The translations under genes and the position numbers were made by a program. A model generated the notes under the pieces. It was not told where the DNA came from, ran no database searches, and worked only from the letters and a program-made list of their open reading frames with translations. A stretch of 64,000 bases of DNA from Chlamydomonas sphaeroides (lineage: Eukaryota > Chlorophyta > Chlorophyceae > Chlamydomonadales > Chlamydomonadaceae): positions 66,900-130,899 of the forward strand of contig BDDC01000003.1 of the NCBI GenBank assembly GCA_001662425.1, in the 5' to 3' direction. This document shows, in pieces, positions 46,901 through 58,305 of the stretch (its first letter is position 1; each line of letters opens with the position of its first letter).

Positions 46901-49506
46901 CACCTGCATGTCGTCGTCATCGTCGTCGTCCAGGGCGTCGTCATCTTCCGTCTCAGTGGACGGGCTGACCTGAAACACACACGGCACACAGGGCACCAGA
47001 GGGAGCCCGCAAGTCAGCTCGGCCGCAGCCTGCACTCCAGCCGCTGCGATGGCCCGAGCTGCCAGCCCACTGCAGCCGCACCTTGAGCAGCTTGACGAAG
47101 GCGTTCTTCATGCCCTCGCGGTCGCTCAGCGCGTAGTTGCACATGACCAGGTTGTACCCGGTCTGCGCGGCAGGACACAAGGCCAGCAGTAACGTCAGCT
47201 TGCCAACCCCGACGGCAATACGCATGAACAAGCTCAGGCCCGGCCTGTTTAGCGGCTCGCCGATACCAGCGCAACCTGGCCAAGGCTGCTGTTGCTCTGG
47301 CCCCGCTGCCTGCGTCCCGCTGCACAGCCCCCACCCAGCGCCCCAAACCGGCCCCGCACCTGGTGGTCGGGCACATTGTTCATGACCTCGTTGAACGACA
47401 GCAGCGCGTCGGGGTACTGGCCCATGCGCACAAAGGCCAGGCCGATATTGCGCATGATCTTGAACCGCACCTGCAGCCACACGGCAGCCACACACAGAAC
47501 ACATTAACAAGGCACTAGGGTGAGCGCGCGAGGGCCCAGGGCATGGGTCAGCTCGTGCCACGAAGCCACGGAGCGTGTGTCGCCGTACGCGAGAAGGGCT
47601 CCGGCCGTGCAGCGTGTGCTGCAGAATGTGCGAGGGGTGTCCATCAGCTGCCCGGCGCCGCACCTCCTTGGCGGTGGGCGCGATCTGGTCGAGCGCCATG
47701 CGGTACATCTTGATGGCGCTGGTGTACTTCTTCTGCTCAAAGTAGATGTTGCCCATGTTGACGCGTAGCCAGCCCGACTGCGGGAAGTTCTTGTTGCGCA
47801 CGATGGCTGCGGGCGGGCGGGTTTGGGGCCAGGCAGCGCGGCGTCAGCTGTGGGACAGAAGGCTCATCAGTCAGGGCGCCGAGGCTGCATGAGGGGGTGA
47901 AGGGCACAGGGCAGGAGGCGGGCGGCTGGCGGCGGTGCTCACTGGTGTAGGCCTGGATGGCCTCGTTGAAGTTCTTGTTCATCTGGTACATGTGCGCCAG
48001 GTTGAAGTCCACCGCGTACGTCAGCTCCAGGTTGATCTGCGGCACAGCCACACGGCCAGGCCGCGGCACAGCTCAAGCACGGCGGCCCAGATAACAAGGA
48101 AGCCAGGCTGCGCTTCCCCACTAGCGACCGGCCCGCTTCAAGGCACCGGCGCGCCGGCGGCCTGCAATGCTACCGGTAGTTCCAGCCCAGGCGGGCATAG
48201 GCTGGCCAGCCATGGCTCCCATGGCTGCGTGGCCATGGTCGAGGCCCAGCTCGGGCCCCGGCCCCGATCGCGACCCCACCTGGTCTCCCATGTTGTTCTG
48301 CTCCCGGAAGCGGCACAGCTTGCGCTCGTTCTTCTTGGCCTCCATGGCGTTCTCCAGCCCTGCGCCATGGCCGCGGCGGGAGCAGTGGGGTTGCGGACGG
48401 CGGTGAGCAGTCAGGTGCATGCATGCTGGGCAGGGCCCGGCGCTTGTCTGCAGGCCGCGACGGGGCGCGGTCAGCTTGGTGAGGCGAGTTGGCTGCGGCA
48501 TGGGGCGCAGGGCCGCAGCCTGCTGTGAATCTCAGAACAAAGCGTCTCGCTGCCGACGGTCAGGTTCAGCAGGTCGTCGTGGCCAGCTATGGGCACGGAC
48601 AGCCGGGGCATCCTGGGTTTGCTGCGGCATGGGAGCCGCTTTGTTGCTCAGCTGCCCCTCCCACGAGTGCCGGGCTGCTGCCTCACTGCAGCTCCTGATC
48701 CACCCATCCCGGCGCAAACGCGCGTCACCCATGCGGCCTGCTGCACAGGCCCACACCTCCAGCTTCCGGCCTCCAGCTGCTGGGCGCCAGCGCCTGTGGC
48801 AGGCCTCACCTGTGTTGGCGTCCCCCTTGACGGCATCGGCCGCGCTCTTTTCGAGCAGCTCATGCACCGTCTTCTCCATGGCTCGCGCCTGCTCCTCCGG
48901 CGTCGAGTCGCCCTTCCGGACCGCAAGCAGCGCGCCACCGCCCGAGGAGCCCAGAGTGGACCCCATGGAGCGATTGAGCGGGTCGAACTTTTTGTTGGGC
49001 GCCGACGTGAAGCCGGCGCCGCGGTTGGACGTCATGGGCCGCCCACCGTCCCCGGCTTGCTGCATGGCCGTCCCCCCGCGCATGGCCGTGCCTGGCACAA
49101 AGCTCTTCATGGCTGTGCCAGGTGGGCCCATCATGGCTGCGGGTCCGGTCAGGGCAAGGACAGGTTAATAAGGCTGGACGCAGGTGTGGGGTGCGCGGGC
49201 TGTGCAAGACGGCCGCTCCTAGGCCGCACCAGTGCCGGGCGGTGGCGCATCCGCGCCGAGCGCCTTGAAGGCGGCCCCTGCAGAGCCCTGTGGGACAACA
49301 AATTGCAAGCTCGCGGGTTGACATGTGCAGCAGCGGAGATGCAGAGGCCGGAAAGTTGCAGCACCCTACCGCAAGCGGGTTTGACTGCTCATCGTATCCT
49401 CCGTAGAGGTCTTCGTCCGCCTGCATCACAAAGCATGCAGTTGCTGGGACCGCAGCGAGCAGTGCCGAAGCCGCGGTGCAGCACACACCTCCGCTCCGTA
49501 GCTCAT
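43965..49506 (-). CDS. IFT88: IFT88, TPR subunit of intraflagellar transport complex B
   Basis: Twenty exons total 2415 nt (804 residues): 49506-49489, 49420-49370, 49287-49230, 49136-48810, 48359-48280, 48036-47943, 47806-47664, 47470-47360, 47162-47082, 46969-46904, 46761-46700, 46415-46292, 46161-46093, 45954-45830, 45705-45489, 45329-45159, 44954-44829, 44702-44502, 44380-44204 and 44078-43965. It begins MSYGAE with ADEDLYGGYDE, has RPMTSNRGAGF, then many TPRs (GWLRVNMGNIYFEQKKYTSA, YNLGVVSQRLNELTYALAAF, ISWLGAYHVRTEVFEKAIPF), and ends NETLGDDLLPM, matching the DELGDDLLP end of animal IFT88. The protein is essential for building cilia. A (GGM)n stretch near the end is lineage-specific. 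Intron 18 has a GC donor. Divergent neighbour: DNAAF6. Confidence 0.96.
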
Positions 49507-50043
49507 TTTCTAAGAGAAGCTTCTATATGCCTTGCGGTTGTGCTCAATATGTGGGGCTTTCTGAGTTCGCGTGGAATGGAGCAGTCTTATAGAGCGTCGC
49601 TTCGCCCCCTGCGGGCTGGTATGTGTTATATAAGGCAGAGGGCGGTCGTAGGAGTGCACATGTGCTTTGTTCAAGCTCACACGCCGCGCCTTGGGAGTGT
49701 TGGGAATGCCCGTACAACATCCCCAAGACCTCGAGCTGCAGCGTACACACAAGCAATCTGTTTTCACAGTATCCTGGCCTATGCATTATAGCACTTGAAA
49801 GAGAGAGAACACACCCCGACGCTTCCATCCCTGCTGACGCTTGCTCTGCTCCGCGTGCACGTCCGCTCTGAGAGGTGCAGAGGTATTCATCGGTTGGTGC
49901 AGCTGTACAGGTGTTCGAGGGGTGACCCTGCTCTTGGCGCGCCCCGCGGTTCGCTAGGACACGGCACGAGGTTGGAGCGTGCCCCTTGCCGCAACTGGCA
50001 CGGATCAGCGGGCTGCGCACGCGGAAGCCTGCTGCCCGGGAGC
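49507..50043. promoter_or_regulatory. Shared divergent promoter region of IFT88 and DNAAF6
   Basis: 537 bp separates two head-to-head cilia genes. TTATATAA at about 49625-49632 is palindromic, 120 nt from the IFT88 ATG and ~410 nt from the DNAAF6 ATG, so it could position either transcript. No other gene was seen between them. Confidence 0.5.
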
Positions 50044-51804
50044 ATGGACTTCGGCAACTTCACCTCGGAGTTCAGCGCCCTCTCAGAATTGCTCCGCAAA
50101 GCAGATGATGAGGTGCGGCTGGTCAACCACAGGGAGTGGCCTTGCCTTCGTATGGAGCAACCCCGCACAACAGGGACCTGGCCCGAAGGTTTGTGTGGGT
50201 AATGACGCTCGCCTGCACCGGCCTGTGCTGCAGGCAGCTCTGCCCGCACCCGGGACCATCTCCAAGCCCACACCGGGCTCCATTGGCCCCAAGGAGCTCC
50301 TAGACGTCAAGGTCCCCGCCGTCAAGCGTAAGCACAAGCACCCACACCCACACCAATCCGCATGAGTGAACACCTGTCTGCTGCCCCAGACACGCCGCAA
50401 CTGAAACCGGCGCTCGCTTATCCAAGGCCTCACCCCAAACCCCGGCGCACACGGCCCCAGCCCGCCACGACCCCAAGGAGATCTGGCGGGAAGACGAGCT
50501 CACTGACGCAGTGGACGATGATGACTACGACGATGGCCGCGAGGTGCCCAGGTGCGGCAGAGCGGGGTCGAGCAGCGCAGCCGCGGTGGGTGCTACCCAC
50601 CGGAACGCCGCCACTCCCCCAGCTCGGGCGTTGGGCCAACCCCTAGGCCGGCGCTGCTTCGCACACCGTCCGCTCCAGCCCTCCGCATGCCAGATGCCGT
50701 GACCCTGCGAGCTCAAGGCCTCGCCGCGGTCTCCTGCAACGCCCCAAAGGCCCCGCCACTGCATGTTCGCCGCGCTGGCTCTCTCCTGCATAGGGTCCGA
50801 GCTTCTGGCTCGCAGTCTGCACCACCAGCTCCGTACCCTCTAGGTACCTTACGTCCGTTCTTCCCCATCCTCTGCCCCACAGCTACGAGTTCCTGTACAA
50901 GCAGTCCGTTGATACGGCCGACAAGTTCCTGGGCATGAGCGACAAGGATCCCTCCAGCACCAGCTGCGAGGACCTGGTTCTGCGCATACAGCTGCCGCAG
51001 GCCTCGGGAGCGGCGGGTGAGCCTTTGCAAATTCCTAGTATCTGTGAGCCGGCGGGCAGCGGCCTTGGGCAGCCGTTCGGCGGGGGCAGGCACAGTGGAG
51101 CGCACGTGTGGGCTCAAGGGCACAGGGCCGTTGCTAACTGGGCACGCACACCAGACGCCATGCGACGGGTCGCACACGTCCTGTCATGTGCTGGCCGAAC
51201 CTCGCCTGCGTCTTCCCTAGCCTCGCTTCCGCCGCTGCGCGCTCGCGCGTCTGCACGCAGCGTGTCGCGCTGCGGCCCTGCCCAACGCTGCTCCTCGCTG
51301 CCTCCGCCGCTGCCACCCAGAGCTGGACCTGGACGTCAAGGACACCTACCTCAAGCTCAGCTCGCCGCACTAGTGGGTGCGGGGTGACGGGCCGGGCGGC
51401 GCTCGCGTGACGGCAGCAAGCGCGTCGGCCGCGCCTTCCAGGGTTCCGGGCCGGGGCCAGCGCGCTTGCCGGTATCCCGCTGTCAGGCGCTGTGCTCGGT
51501 CGCTTTTCTAGCCGTGCCGTGGCTGACATCCTGCCCTGCTCACCGCAACGCGGCCGCCACCCACGTCCTCATCGCCGTCGCCGGGCGACCATGACGGAGC
51601 GCCCGCTGGCCAAGCACTTATCCCTGCTCCCCACAGCAACGAAACCTCTGATCGCCCTCCCGTTCCTCCCTGCGTTACCGCCGCAGCAAGCTATCCATCC
51701 ACCTGCCCCATAAGGTGGACGGCGAGCGGGGCAAAGCCAAGTGGGATGCGTCGAAGAAGGAGCTGTCGATAACGCTGCGGATCATACGGGACGACCCCTT
51801 CTAA
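50044..51804 (+). CDS. DNAAF6: DNAAF6/PIH1D3 homologue (TWI1), PIH-domain dynein assembly factor
   Basis: Exons 50044-50112, 50234-50327, 50461-50551, 50883-51016, 51321-51372 and 51687-51804 are phase-consistent and give 185 residues. Motifs: IWREDELTDAVDDDDYDDGR, then REVPSYEFLYKQSVDTADKF, FLGMSDKDPSSTSCEDLVL, ELDLDVKDTYLKLSSP, and LSIHLPHKVDG...KAKWDASKKELSITL. These are the acidic linker, PIH core and CS-like strands of PIH1D3/DNAAF6, called TWI1 in Chlamydomonas. It works in the cytoplasm with HSP90 co-chaperones to pre-assemble axonemal dyneins. Being head-to-head with IFT88 suggests co-expression during ciliogenesis. Human PIH1D3 is of similar length. Confidence 0.9.
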
Positions 51805-52326
51805 GGGTGTCGCCGCCGAGGGGCTGTGGTGTACGGCGCCAAACCAGCGTGCTAGTCTTGGATGAGACCCTAATCGATGATCATGGAACTGGATGAACAC
51901 GTTGAGCGGAGGCTGCTGGGGTGCCGCAGAGTAGTGCGGTGTTTGTGCCTCGATCGTAGGGTGGGTTCCTGGTTGCATGAGGGGCCTCGTGGGGTCCTTG
52001 CACACTCTCGCTTGTTCCCGCAAGGAGTTTGGCTGGGGCAGCCTTGGATACCGGTAGTGGCTGGCAGAGCGCACGCTGAAGGCACCACCAACGTTCGAAG
52101 GCATTTGGTGCGTGCACTGAGCACGCGAGCACCCTATGACAGATCCTTTGCAAGGCGTCGGCGTGCAAGGTGGTTGGCAAGCGTCCAGTCCGCAGGCTTC
52201 GCCGCGCATGCCGATGTCAGGTATGATAGCGCCAGACAGTCAGGTTACACCAAGAGCATCAGTATTCGGACGCTGCTTGCAAGCGCATAGGTCTTGAGCC
52301 TTACGTTTGCAAGGCACTGGCCCATC
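51805..52326. other. Intergenic, 3' flank of DNAAF6
   Basis: No gene was seen on either strand in these 520 bp before the heat-shock promoter. Confidence 0.4.
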
Positions 52327-52410
52327 TTCCGGAACTTCGCGAGGTCCGGGAGCCGTTCGCGACGGTTCGGGAGTTGTCGGCACGGCAGGCCCCGACGAGC
52401 CTTTATATGC
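52327..52410 (+). promoter_or_regulatory. Heat-shock elements and TATA box of the HSP20 gene
   Basis: Four TTCnnGAn dimers stand in a row: TTCCGGAA at 52327-52334 (perfect), TTCGCGAG at 52336-52343, TTCGCGAC at 52356-52363, and TTCGGGAG at 52366-52373. A TATA-like TTTATATG follows at 52402-52409, about 120 nt before the ATG. This is the expected arrangement for heat-shock-factor control. Confidence 0.7.
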
Positions 52411-52527
52411 GCAACCAAGGCGCTATATGTGACACAAGAGGTACAGCACAGCATCGCGACTAAACCGTTCTTCGGCTGAGCACCTCGACTGCTCTTGCAC
52501 AAGCATCCACTTACAAAGCCCGTAGCC

Positions 52528-53138
52528 ATGTCCCTGGCTCTGTTCAACGACCCCTTCGTCACCTCCATGGATCGTGCCATGGACCGCATGCTCGGCAGCA
52601 TGCTGGCCGTGTCGCCATCAACCGTCTCGGAGCATCGCAGCGCCAAGACCCCCCGGACTGCTCCCGACGTGCTCCCTATGGACATTTACGAGCGAGAGAC
52701 GGCCTACAACATCGTCGCCGACACCCCGGGCATGGCGCCCGAGGACCTCAAGGTTGGTCGCGCCCCGCCATACGAGCATTCTGGACTGGCAGCGGAGGGG
52801 GAGGCCACCAAATGCAGTCATTGGCAGGCCCACTTGTTCGGATCAGTCTTGACAAATGGCCCCCTCCCGACCACCCTGCTACCCCGCTGCAGGTTGAGCT
52901 GCACGAGGGCGTGCTGACGGTCAGCGGCAGCCGCAAGGTGGCGCACGACGACAAGGACAAGATCTGGCGCTCCGAGCGCGCATCGTACGCTTTCAACCGC
53001 TCCTTTGCGCTGCCCGACAACGCTGACTCGGAGGGGATCACCGCCAGCGTCGACAAGGGCGTCCTGACGGTGGCGGTGCCCAAGAAGCAGCCGCCCGCCA
53101 AGCCCGAGCCAAAGCGCATCGCCGTCACGGGCGCATGA
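52528..53138 (+). CDS. Small heat-shock protein (HSP20 / HSP22 type)
   Basis: Exon 1 is 52528-52752 with donor GTTGGT and exon 2 is 52893-53138, joined in phase 0, for 156 residues. It has a short N-terminal arm (MSLALFNDPFVTSMDRAMDR), then an alpha-crystallin domain from PMDIYERETAYNIVADTPGM through VELHEGVLTVSGSRK to the characteristic ASVDKGVLTVAVPKK, and a short tail. The A-x-x-x-GVLT motif of the domain is present. There is no transit or signal peptide, so it is probably cytosolic and keeps unfolding proteins soluble during stress. Upstream heat-shock elements agree. The intron lies inside the crystallin domain. Confidence 0.93.
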
Positions 53139-53160
53139 GGCGACGGAGCGTCGGCGCAGG

Positions 53161-53270
53161 TGGCAGTTTAGGGTAGTTTAGGGCAGTTCAAGGCAGTGAA
53201 GGGCAGATTAGGGCAGTTTAAGGCAGTGAAGGGCAGATTAGGGCAGTTTAAGGCAGTTGGGGGCAGTTTA
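53161..53270 (+). repeat. 10-bp minisatellite, about eleven units
   Basis: The consensus GGGCAGTTTA is repeated without gaps, with a 30-bp higher-order unit (AGGCAGTGAAGGGCAGATTA plus GGGCAGTTTA) present twice. The array sits in the 3' flank of the HSP20 gene. Several junctions read TTTAGGG, like plant-type telomere repeats, but the period is 10. Confidence 0.85.
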
Positions 53271-56055
53271 GGCCATGACATCCGCCTGGGCTGCGTTGGG
53301 CATGGGCTCTGAGGTTGCCGTGTGACACCGTACATGAGTAATGATAATCGATGGAAGTAGCAGTACATGAGCCGCGTGGCGGTTGGGCACCTGCACGCTG
53401 ACATAGCGGGAGGCCGCGTGACCCAGGGGAGACCCACCTGCAGAGCTGGAGTTCACTGAGTTGGCAACACGCATGGTGTACTGTTTAGGGATGAACGGTA
53501 CAGGTTATATCATACAGGTTGCGGGCAGTTCAGGGTGCAGGTGCCATGCATTGGTGAACGCTCGCATGTTGTGGGCTTGTGCGTTGACTTTCAGGTTTGC
53601 GCAGCAGGAGGGCAGGCCGAACGAACCGAGACGAGGCATTGCGCGTGAGTCGGCCTGTTGTCGGCTGCCTGCACCAGGAGGCCTCCTGGCCTGCACGAGA
53701 GGGAGCAACTAACGCATGCTGTAACAAGAATGACCGCACACTTGCCGCGAATCCCGGCCGCTGCCTGCTCTTGGCTCGCCCCTTCAGGGGCACGAGCCGT
53801 TCGACTCGGGCACCAACGAAGCACAAGTACCAATTACACCGGGGTTGGGGCGGAACTGCCACTCTGCCATTCTTCGTTACACGACGCTATGCTCGTGCGT
53901 GACCCGGGGCGGGTCACGCGGTCCCAACAGATAGAGGAGAAACCAGGGACTAAACCAGGGCGGTGGCGAGGGACACGGCGGCAAGCGGTTGCCGCGGCGG
54001 GACGAGGGGTAGGGGCCGCAGAGGAAGCGGCAGGAGGCCGAGGCTTTGCCGTGAGGGGCCCACTGGCTGTACCGCAAGGCACCCATTGGCCGTGCTGTGG
54101 CGCTCCCATTGTCGGAACAACACGCTCCTGCCCACCCCCCTCGCGCCTCCTCCCGCACATCCGGCAGTGTCGGTTGCCAGGACTGCCCAATGCGCCCACG
54201 CACAAAAACCCCAACGCACAACGCCCCGTGCCCACCAGCGCCAGCATTTGCACTGAAGCACGCAGCATGGCCCCCGCCCCCACCCGGGCCTATCTGGGCC
54301 CCCAACGGTCCCCCGCCGCTCCGTCCAAACTTCAATGCTGCGTCTTTCGCCTCCAAACTTCAGCACTTCTTTTCGTCTCCCCCTACGTGCCGCCGCCCTG
54401 GTGGTCATCACTACAGCACGTACTTCGACGCCTGCTGCACACGCTCGCCTAGTCCCAGGCCGCCGGCACGCCGCGCATACACGCACAGACTCTCCAAACC
54501 CTTGCACGCCCGGCATGCCACGCGGCTCGTCCCTCACCGCGCCCGCCACCAGTCCGCTGCCCGCCCGCCAGTCCACCGCCAACCAGCCACCACGCCCGCC
54601 GCACACACTGCAGCCTACTCTTTGCCAAACATCGTCATCATTTCGACACGCCACACTTCAATACAGCATTTCTCCAATACGACCCCAACGCCGCCCTGAA
54701 CATGCTGCTGCTGCTGTGCCTCCAGCTGCTCGGGGCTGAGCGCCCGGCCTGCTTCCGCCCTGACGGCGGCGATGGGCCGAGCGGCGATGGGCCGGGCGGC
54801 GGAAAGATATGCGGTCCTGCCGTTGAGGCAGTTCGGGCGGCAAAGTCCTGCCCGTGGGGTGAGGGCACGGAGATTCGGTGTGCTCAAGACCCCTTTAGTA
54901 GTCTCAGCGATGACCGCATTATGACTGACCGTGTGGTTTGGTCTGGGTGGCCTCTTTTGGGGGCGAGCCATGCACCCATGCGCAGCTGGGACAGGTCTCA
55001 TCAGGGGAGACTCCCCTGGGTCTCATGAACCCAAGCCGCTGCTACGATCCAGCCTGCCAGCCAGCAGGCAGAACCCGCCCGCGCCGCAGACTCAGCCTCC
55101 CACTTTGCTACTCCTCCAGTTGCCGCGATGCCGCCGCCCGAGGCCACGGCCCGAGGCCGAGCACACCCTTGGCCCATGCCTTCGCTTCCCGTAAGGGGAG
55201 ACATGATCGGTTCGACGCAGGTCAGCAAGTTGGGGCCTTTTTACTGTGGAACCAGCGTGGAAGTCAGTGAAAGGTACCTGAGCCTGTGCGGGACTTGACG
55301 GTCGGCCGCCCACTATGGCGGAGAGGACCTTGCCGCCAATGCGTACACATTCATTGTATCAAGGCGGGTGCGCCACGAGCCTATGTCTCTCCGTGTCAAG
55401 GAAGCGCAATGAACGTGCCCGTCTGCCGGCTGCTGCGTGCCGCTGCGTGGTTCAACGCTTCAACCCTCCCTTGTCTGCATGTGCGCCTGCTCGGCTGTGG
55501 ATGAATTTGCGGATTCGTAGGCTCGCAGGTTCAGGGGTTTGGCTTCGTTGTTTTTTATGGCCGTTGCAATTGCAACAGAACCCCTCTGGCAACCCACAGC
55601 GGCACGCCATGATTGAAGCGAAACACAACACGAATCTATGTGAGTAGAAGCGGTGTGCGAGGTTACGGGTGAACAAGGTGAAACGGCAGAAACGCGTGTC
55701 AGCACCCAGCGGAATGCCGGGTGGCGCACGCAGGAGGCGCACGCGGTCGTCTCCCACTTCTCCCTGACAGTGCCTCGTTCATAATTACCGTATGCCATGG
55801 CTTGGACAGGCTGTTCAGTGTGGGAGGGAGTTGTTGTGTGTGTGTTGTTGGGGGGGGGGGCAGCAGGTGGGCATGGGGCTGCCATTGCCACAGGTTTGCC
55901 GTACGCCATTGCCACTCGCCACGTCGGCAGCTTTGTGGCTGCTAACTCCACCAATCCAAACGCGGTGCAGTGTTACGCTATATCCTTGTCACGCTACCCA
56001 CTTGACCGGATTTGCCTGAAGCGGCAGATACTTGGCACACAAACGACCATCTGCA
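53271..56055. other. 2.8-kb gene-poor, repeat-bearing region
   Basis: Open frames up to 234 codons exist but none has splice support or consistent third-position bias. Contents noted are the second copy of a dispersed repeat (54803-54987), short recurring CCAAACTTCA motifs at 54328-54365, and a run of ten G at about 55851-55860. Probably mobile-element debris. Confidence 0.45.
54803..54987 (-). repeat. Dispersed 185-bp repeat, copy 2 (inverted relative to copy 1)
   Basis: Read on the minus strand it starts AGCTGCGCATGGGTGCATGG and follows copy 1 at 33886-34070 to its end, including CACCCCACGGG and CTGCCTCAACGGCAGGAC. Flanks differ between the copies. Confidence 0.7.
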
Positions 56056-57109
56056 ATGGACTCGCTCGCAACCTCCCGTCTCGACAATGAGGGCCTCCGC
56101 AGGTACGCCTGATACCTGTAAATGGCGTTGAATGTCCCAGAAAGCATTCTTAATCGGGGTTTGGTCACGTCGCTTGCCCCTTGCGCCTTCCGCAGGGCGC
56201 TCTCGCTAGCCATCCCGGTCGGCTCAGGCATCGGCTCTGTTGGTTCGGTCGGCCTGGAATCCCTCGGCCGCATCGCTGGGGCTGGGGCGGGCCTGGCAAC
56301 TGGCGTCGCAACGACGGGCCTGCGCGTCGCCGGTTCTGGCGTCGCGTTTGTGAACGTAAGCAGTCTGTGTTATTCTTTGCGAGGCAGCGAGGTGCCCTGT
56401 TGCAGATGTGACTCTCCTCACCTAGCGTTGCATTGCACCCTTCTTGCGCAGCGCAACTTCCTGTCGCCGCTCGGAAGCTTTGCTTGGGGCAGCAGCAGCT
56501 CCAGCTCATCAAATGGTATCCGCTTCACCTGCGCTGCGAACTGCGCACAAGTCCTGGGCCAAAAACACCATCGGGCCTCACGCATCGAGCAACGGTGGGT
56601 TCGCGAACGACCAGCAGCTTGCATTTTGCTCGTTTGCGCCCAGTTCGCCAACGGGACTTGGCTTCTCGCTAGCCACGTCCCATGCCGACACGACTTGCGG
56701 GCGGCGGTTGCAGCCCAAGGCAGCGCAGTTTGGCTGAATTTTTGCTCGTCATAGGATAATAACTGCTGCGCCTCACCAGTGTCCCTCCGACTCGCGCACA
56801 CCTACCTCGACGCTCGCTAACGCTGGCTGTGCCGGCTCCCCTGCCGGTCCTCTCCCGTGCAGGCTGCAGAAGGCCTCCAACGGCCTTCGCTCTGGCAGCG
56901 CCAAGTGCTCCATCCGCCGGGCGCCTGCACTGCCGCAGCCCGCAACACCGGTCCCAGCTGCCGCCCCCATCCTCATTGCCCATCTCGCGAGCGCGGTCGG
57001 GTACCCTTCTTCGGAGTACGGGCACGACGAGCACAGCTCTTCTCCAGCCGACGGCGACATGGCGGTGTGGACTGTTGCGACGCTTGGCCTGCAGAGTTCC
57101 ATGCTCTGA
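56056..57109 (+). CDS. Unknown protein (198 aa), Gly/Ala-rich hydrophobic N-half
   Basis: Model: exons 56056-56102, 56196-56355, 56452-56594 and 56863-57109, phases 2, 0 and 2. The N-terminal half is a long Gly/Ala/Val-rich stretch (LSLAIPVGSGIGSVGSVGLE, GAGAGLATGVATTGL) that could be a glycine-zipper membrane segment. The last exon encodes LQKASNGLRSGSAKC, then APILIAHLASAVGYP and a short acidic tail ending SSML. Third positions are less G/C-biased than in neighbouring genes. Exon 3 is doubtful: another frame of the same stretch (WAKNTIGPHASSNGG) also looks protein-like, so its borders may be wrong or a frameshift may exist. No family is recognised. Confidence 0.45.
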
Positions 57110-58305
57110 GCCGGCCCGGAGCCGTAGCCGCGGCCTCGAGGCCGCGGCGTCGCGCTGGCCGCGCTGCATACGAAGCCACCATTCGTGAAGTCTCTTCAGC
57201 TGCATTATGGAGCATTGACCAAGCGGCGAAGCTGGACGTGGAGGTGGCTGGGACGTTGCCGCACCAGAGCTGCCACGCGACACAGGCGGCAGGCCTGTCT
57301 CGGTCGATCTCGGGCACGCCGCTGGGCCGGACAACATCACCGCATTACGGCGAAAGCGAAGCTTGCTAACGCCGGAGGCGGGGCCACCGCCGCAATTTTG
57401 CGCTTTCGTGACCCTCTTCTGCTGTTACCTTTGTATGTCCGACTCCCTCTCAGACAAGGTTATGGTATTGTAGTTTCGAGCTTGCTTCGGCATCAAGCAC
57501 TGCGTCCGAGCAGGTGTTTGCCATTCGCCACTCACAGCTGCGAAGAACGCGGCCGGTGGACTCGGGGCGCATATGCGCGCTACCGCTCGGGCCCCGGCTG
57601 CGTTTCGCAAAGTGGCGGGGGCGCTATGTGTCCGGGCTGGGACGCGGGTAAGCCCGTCGTTATGTCGGAGCGCTATGCAGCGCCGTTGGCTCTTATCAAA
57701 GCGGCATGAAAGCTTGCTAGTATCTTGGGGTCGGGGCGCTATGCAGCGCCGTTGGCTCTTATCAAAGCGGCATGAAAGCTTGCTAGGTTCTTGGGGTCGG
57801 GGCGGCCAGGCTGCGCTGTGTCTGGGCTGTGAGATCAGCCACTGCCCCTTGCTTGCTGAGAGTGTGGGCGTTGTGCCGGCAGAGGCCGCGGCAGGACTTT
57901 GTGGTGAGCCCGGCTTAGTTTGTCGTTTCTGCTGTTGATTCTGCTGAGAACGCAATAAGAGAGAGGCTGCGAGGCTGGCTTGGAGCAGGTGGGCTGTCGG
58001 GAGGTATGTGGGCCCCTGGGTCATGGACCATCGCCGAATAGCAACAAAGAAAGCTCCATGTTGGAGTCGCGGGGCGGCTGACGGCGTGTGTTGCTTGCGG
58101 GGACAGCAGCGGCCGCACGGGGGTTGCGCCTAAAGGAGGGACATCGGCATTGGGCTTCTATACGGCTGGGGCCATCCGAATGCATTTGCACTGTAAGCAA
58201 GTATACCCCGCTTCGTTGATGTGTCTTCCTCGCCTCGCCTCCTCTCACCGAGATACCGACGCAAGACAGCAGACAGCCTTCCCACGTGAGGTTACCGCGG
58301 CCACG
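57110..58305. other. Intergenic with a tandem duplication; upstream region of the carboxypeptidase gene
   Basis: Apart from the 66-bp duplication nothing was recognised. A 121-codon ATG frame (57573-57938) runs through the duplication but has no other support. Confidence 0.4.
57670..57801 (+). repeat. 66-bp tandem duplication
   Basis: GCGCTATGCAGCGCCGTTGG starts at 57670 and again at 57736. The two 66-bp units differ at only a base or two. Because 66 is a multiple of three, a frame crossing it repeats 22 codons. Confidence 0.85.

Noticed and set aside
53950..54654. Long overlapping frames on both strands in the gene-poor region
   Set aside because: No consistent codon bias or recognisable domain; likely repeat debris.
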